Shown here: positions 15,181-17,514 of the stretch, piece after piece
Position numbering within the stretch: position 1 is the stretch's first letter
Layout of the letters: the number at the start of each line of letters is the position of its first letter
Source: Candidatus Kuenenia stuttgartensis
Lineage (GTDB): Bacteria > Planctomycetota > Planctomycetia > Pirellulales > UBA1268
Direction: 5' to 3'
DNA: 17,514 nt
Assembly: GCA_945876515.1 (NCBI GenBank)
Contig: CAMCPF010000016.1
Coordinates: 1 to 17,514, forward strand
Program-made: the position numbers and the translations under genes
Notes under the pieces: generated by a model
Told to the model about the DNA's origin: nothing
Seen by the model: the letters and a program-made list of their open reading frames with translations, nothing else
Database searches by the model: none

Positions 15181-16944
15181 TCACTCCGGCAGGTCGGTCA
15201 CGACCGGCCAGCCGGGATACTGCTGCGGCGAGCCATCGGGCCCCTTCACGGGAAACCGCGGCCAGCACTCGAAGGTGAGCGTGCCCGGCATCGCCTCGCC
15301 CACGCCCGGCTTCGCGAACTCCCACCGGGCGATCCCGTAGCCGTCGCCCCGCTGCTTCTCGTCGCCGACGTCGGCGGGATTGGCGTAGGCCACCATTGTG
15401 ATCTTGTTGCCCAGGCCATCCTCGTAGTCGCCGGTCCAGGGCAGCGGGCTACCCGGCACGGGATTCACACCGGGCTTCTCGTCAAGCGGATGCCACCAGC
15501 GGCCGTAGATCGTGTTCACGAGCGCGGGCGCCGTGAACGACCACGGGCCGTCGCCGGGAGTGTCGATGCCGTGCTTCACGACGACGGCTAGGTGCTGGTC
15601 GCCGCAGAGGTGTGAGGCCTTGGCCGACTTCAGGATCCGGAGGGCGGCGTTGCGGCCCGACTGCGGCCAGCCGTTCGAGTCGAGGTCGGCGAGCAGGCGA
15701 TTGTTTTTGCCGCCGTGGAGGTGCACCGCGCCGCAGAACGCCGTCTGAGAAAGAGCACACTTCGCCCGCACACCCTGCCAGTCCGCGGCCCATGTCGTGA
15801 GCCAGCCGAGCTGCCGCTTGCCGAGCAGATCGAGGCCGGGGAGATCGATCGCCTTGCGGTCGTAGCCGGGGTCGACGATGTGATCGGGCCGCGGGCCCAG
15901 CTTCGGGATCGTGCCGAAGGGGCCGGTCTTGAACTTCCGATCCTCGAGGATCGCGAAGTCCACGCCCCCGACCACGAGCCGCGTGAAGTAGACGCCGATC
16001 CCCTGCTCAACCGGCTCGGGATCGACCGGGTCGGGCAGGTGCCAGGCCTGCTGCCGCTGCACCATGTTCACGTAGGCCGGTGGAAAGAAGTAGCCGCCGT
16101 CGGCCCCGTCGGGCCGCTCGGCCTTGCGGCCACCGGCACCCCAGAGGTTCGGGTGCCCCACGTCGTGATCATCAGGAATCGAGACGGTGGGCCTGTCGCG
16201 GATCACGTCACGAAACTGCAGGCCGAACTCGAGCCAGCCCACGGTGTGCTCGGTGTGCCGGTAGGTCTGGTCGCCCGCGAAGAAGAGTAGGTCGGGATCA
16301 GCGGCCCGCAGGCCGTCCACGAGTTCCTGCCGCTCGCCCGGCGTCCGCGTCGAGTTGCAGGAGAGCACGGCCACGGTGATCCGTTCGCTCGCGGCGGGGT
16401 CGGCCCGCACGAGCCCCTCGAACATCGCCCGCTCCCCGTGCCGCACGCGATACGCCGCGGGGCGGCTCGCATCCCAGCCCGCGATGCGGAAGTGGGCGCT
16501 CCAGCCGGGATAGAGCACCTCGGCAGTCGCCACCTCCTCCCAGGCGTCGCCTCGCTTCACCTCGAGCCTGGCCACTCGCGGCTCGCCGGGTTTGAGCGGA
16601 AAGAGCTGCGCCGTGAGCTTGAGCACGGCAGGCCCGCCAGTGGGCTTCACGCTCACGGTGTAGAGGGCGAAGGCCACGACCTCGTGTCGGGGCACGTCGA
16701 GCGGGAACGGCGGCCGCTGCACCTGCTTGCGCTGCGGTCCCTGCTTCCCCTTGGGACCGGACGTGGCCGGGGGCTCGTTCCATGGCTCCGTCCACCACTC
16801 GCCGGTCACCCACCGGTCGAGCTGCGGGTAGGCGGCGCCGAACGGCGCGGGCGAGAAGTCATCGGCGCCCGCGACGGGTGCCAGCAGCAGCGTCAGCAGC
16901 AGCGCGGCGGCGAAGCGGTCATGTCGGCGGTCAGTCGTCCTCAT
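15181..16944 (-). CDS. PhoD-like phosphatase, exported, long form
   Basis: Predicted exported metallophosphatase, 587 residues. A Sec-type signal follows a basic start (RRHDRFAAALLLTLLLAPVA, cleavage near 27). Residues about 30-185 form an N-terminal region with a beta-rich domain, including a basic low-complexity stretch (KGKQGPQRKQ). The PhoD-like domain then shows LSCN at 194-197, GDQTYRH at 224-230, DDHDVGHPN at 258-266 and CGDQH at 447-451, a normal motif set. It is longer than, and clearly distinct from, the other PhoD-like protein in this window (327-1427). I chose the ATG at 16944, which has GAGGA 5 bases upstream; an ATG at 16956 would add MRTT, the product of a 12-base tandem duplication. 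It overlaps the upstream phosphoesterase gene by 14 bases, so the two are co-transcribed. Substrate unknown. Confidence 0.87.
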   Translation of the reverse strand: MRTTDRRHDRFAAALLLTLLLAPVAGADDFSPAPFGAAYPQLDRWVTGEWWTEPWNEPPATSGPKGKQGPQRKQVQRPPFPLDVPRHEVVAFALYTVSVKPTGGPAVLKLTAQLFPLKPGEPRVARLEVKRGDAWEEVATAEVLYPGWSAHFRIAGWDASRPAAYRVRHGERAMFEGLVRADPAASERITVAVLSCNSTRTPGERQELVDGLRAADPDLLFFAGDQTYRHTEHTVGWLEFGLQFRDVIRDRPTVSIPDDHDVGHPNLWGAGGRKAERPDGADGGYFFPPAYVNMVQRQQAWHLPDPVDPEPVEQGIGVYFTRLVVGGVDFAILEDRKFKTGPFGTIPKLGPRPDHIVDPGYDRKAIDLPGLDLLGKRQLGWLTTWAADWQGVRAKCALSQTAFCGAVHLHGGKNNRLLADLDSNGWPQSGRNAALRILKSAKASHLCGDQHLAVVVKHGIDTPGDGPWSFTAPALVNTIYGRWWHPLDEKPGVNPVPGSPLPWTGDYEDGLGNKITMVAYANPADVGDEKQRGDGYGIARWEFAKPGVGEAMPGTLTFECWPRFPVKGPDGSPQQYPGWPVVTDLPE

Positions 16945-17514
16945 CGTCGTCCTCATCGGGGGCCGTCGCCCACTCCGGGTAGGCCGCGCTGCTCCCCATC
17001 ATGGCGTGCCAGAGCACGCGGTTGAGGGCATCCTCGGGGGCCCGGTCGATCTCGGAGAAGTTCATCGCGGCGCTCGCGAGCGCCCCGGCCTTGAGGACGG
17101 GGTCGAGGATCGCCTTGGGGTCGGGGTTCATCTGGTCGAGCGGCACGGTGGCCGGCAGGGCCGTGAACGGGGTGAGGTCCGGCTCGTCGGTGAAGCAATC
17201 GACCATCGGCGTGGCGGAAGCGTCGAACTGGTTCATCGGCGGCAGCCCCAGGATCTGGCCGATCGTCCGCAGCACGCTCGTCGTGTTGTAGCGCGTGCTC
17301 ACCGTCACGCCGCGCTTCGCGTAGGGGCTCACGACGTAGCAGGTGGTGCGGTAGCCGCTGACGTGATCCCAGCCGGCCTGCGGGTCGTCCTCGATCGCGA
17401 AGATCGCCGTCTTCGGCCAGAAGCGGCTCTTGGTGAGCCCCTCCACGATTCGGCCGAAGGCGAGGTCGTTGTCGGCGATGCAGGCCGCGGGTGTGGGGCA
17501 GCCGCGGGAGGTGC
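16931..17514 (-). CDS. Phosphoesterase-family protein (YncE-linked type), C-terminal part, truncated by window edge
   Basis: About 193 C-terminal residues are visible, from TSRGCPTPAAC to the stop. They match the C-terminal end of bacterial phosphoesterase/alkaline-phosphatase-superfamily proteins often fused behind a YncE-like beta-propeller. Signatures are ADNDLAFGRIVEGLTKSRFW, PKTAIFAIEDDPQAGWDHV, TTCYVVSPYAKRG, and the tail pattern TSVLRTIGQILGLPPMNQFD with DLTPFTALP. The IEDDPQAGWDHV segment holds Asp and His residues likely to bind metal. The protein ends in an acidic tail (DEDDDEDD) produced partly by a 12-base tandem duplication. A GTG at 17446 is not the start: the frame and family similarity continue to the window edge. 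Whether the propeller domain is present cannot be seen. Confidence 0.85.
   Translation of the reverse strand, partial: TSRGCPTPAACIADNDLAFGRIVEGLTKSRFWPKTAIFAIEDDPQAGWDHVSGYRTTCYVVSPYAKRGVTVSTRYNTTSVLRTIGQILGLPPMNQFDASATPMVDCFTDEPDLTPFTALPATVPLDQMNPDPKAILDPVLKAGALASAAMNFSEIDRAPEDALNRVLWHAMMGSSAAYPEWATAPDEDDDEDD
16935..16958 (-). repeat. 12-base perfect tandem duplication spanning gene overlap and start codon
   Basis: On the minus strand the unit CGATGAGGACGA occurs twice in succession. In the frame of the upstream phosphoesterase it encodes the acidic tail (DEDDDEDD then stop). In the frame of the PhoD-like gene it yields MRTTMRTT. Each unit carries an ATG and a GAGGA, so the first copy supplies the ribosome-binding site for the ATG of the second. 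Confidence 0.9.

Noticed and set aside
1..17514. Search for tRNA, rRNA, insertion sequences, integrase or att sites
   Set aside because: No cloverleaf, rRNA signature, transposase/integrase product or terminal inverted repeats with target duplication were seen. The only sizeable direct repeat is explained by the DUF1501 tail.

Overview
The window looks like chromosomal DNA of a GC-rich planctomycete, most likely from the Pirellulales/Rhodopirellula side of the phylum. The strongest markers are a protein combining planctomycete cytochrome (PSCyt1/PSCyt2), LamG and PSD1 (DUF1549/DUF1553) domains, translationally coupled to a DUF1501 protein. Supporting markers are a PEP-CTERM autotransporter-repeat protein, a Tat-exported Gfo/Idh/MocA oxidoreductase and a signal-peptide LRR protein with 'DAGL' type repeats. 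I see no phage, transposase, CRISPR, rRNA or tRNA genes. Codon use is uniformly GC-rich, which also produces many long antisense open frames that I regard as shadows.

Layout, left to right. (1) Positions 1-1864, minus strand: a compact unit reading OsmC-like protein, PhoD-like phosphatase, then the N-terminus of RarA (cut by the window edge). (2) 1971-3863, plus: a complete UbiD-family decarboxylase, divergent from OsmC. Its stop lies 5 bases from the stop of the convergent rplU (ribosomal protein L21, 3869-4237, minus). (3) 4384-8988, minus: a Tat-signal Gfo/Idh/MocA protein, a PEP-CTERM beta-strand-repeat protein, and a Tat-signal calcineurin-like phosphoesterase whose start lies 4 bases after the PEP-CTERM stop. 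(4) 9116-15030, plus: an exported LRR protein, then the 1064-residue PSCyt1-PSCyt2-LamG-PSD1 protein and DUF1501, sharing an ATGA stop/start overlap. (5) 15031-15180: a convergent gap with three consecutive hairpins and a second degenerate copy of the DUF1501 3' end. (6) 15181-17514, minus: the C-terminal part of a YncE-linked phosphoesterase overlapping a second PhoD-like phosphatase.

Functionally the window is dominated by predicted exported or periplasmic proteins. These include two PhoD-like enzymes, one calcineurin-like phosphoesterase, one phosphoesterase-family protein and DUF1501, which is usually placed in the wider alkaline phosphatase/sulfatase superfamily. They alternate with housekeeping genes (rarA, rplU). 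The cytochrome/PSD1 and DUF1501 pair is a common planctomycete module whose biochemical role is unknown.

The most unusual structures are noncoding or at gene junctions: the hairpin array and duplicated gene tail at 14994-15158, a 12-base tandem duplication that copies a start codon and its ribosome-binding site at 16935-16958, and a recurring TAnnCT -10-like motif before several units. No gap between genes exceeds about 175 bases. I did not find a convincing new multi-gene defence or metabolic system.
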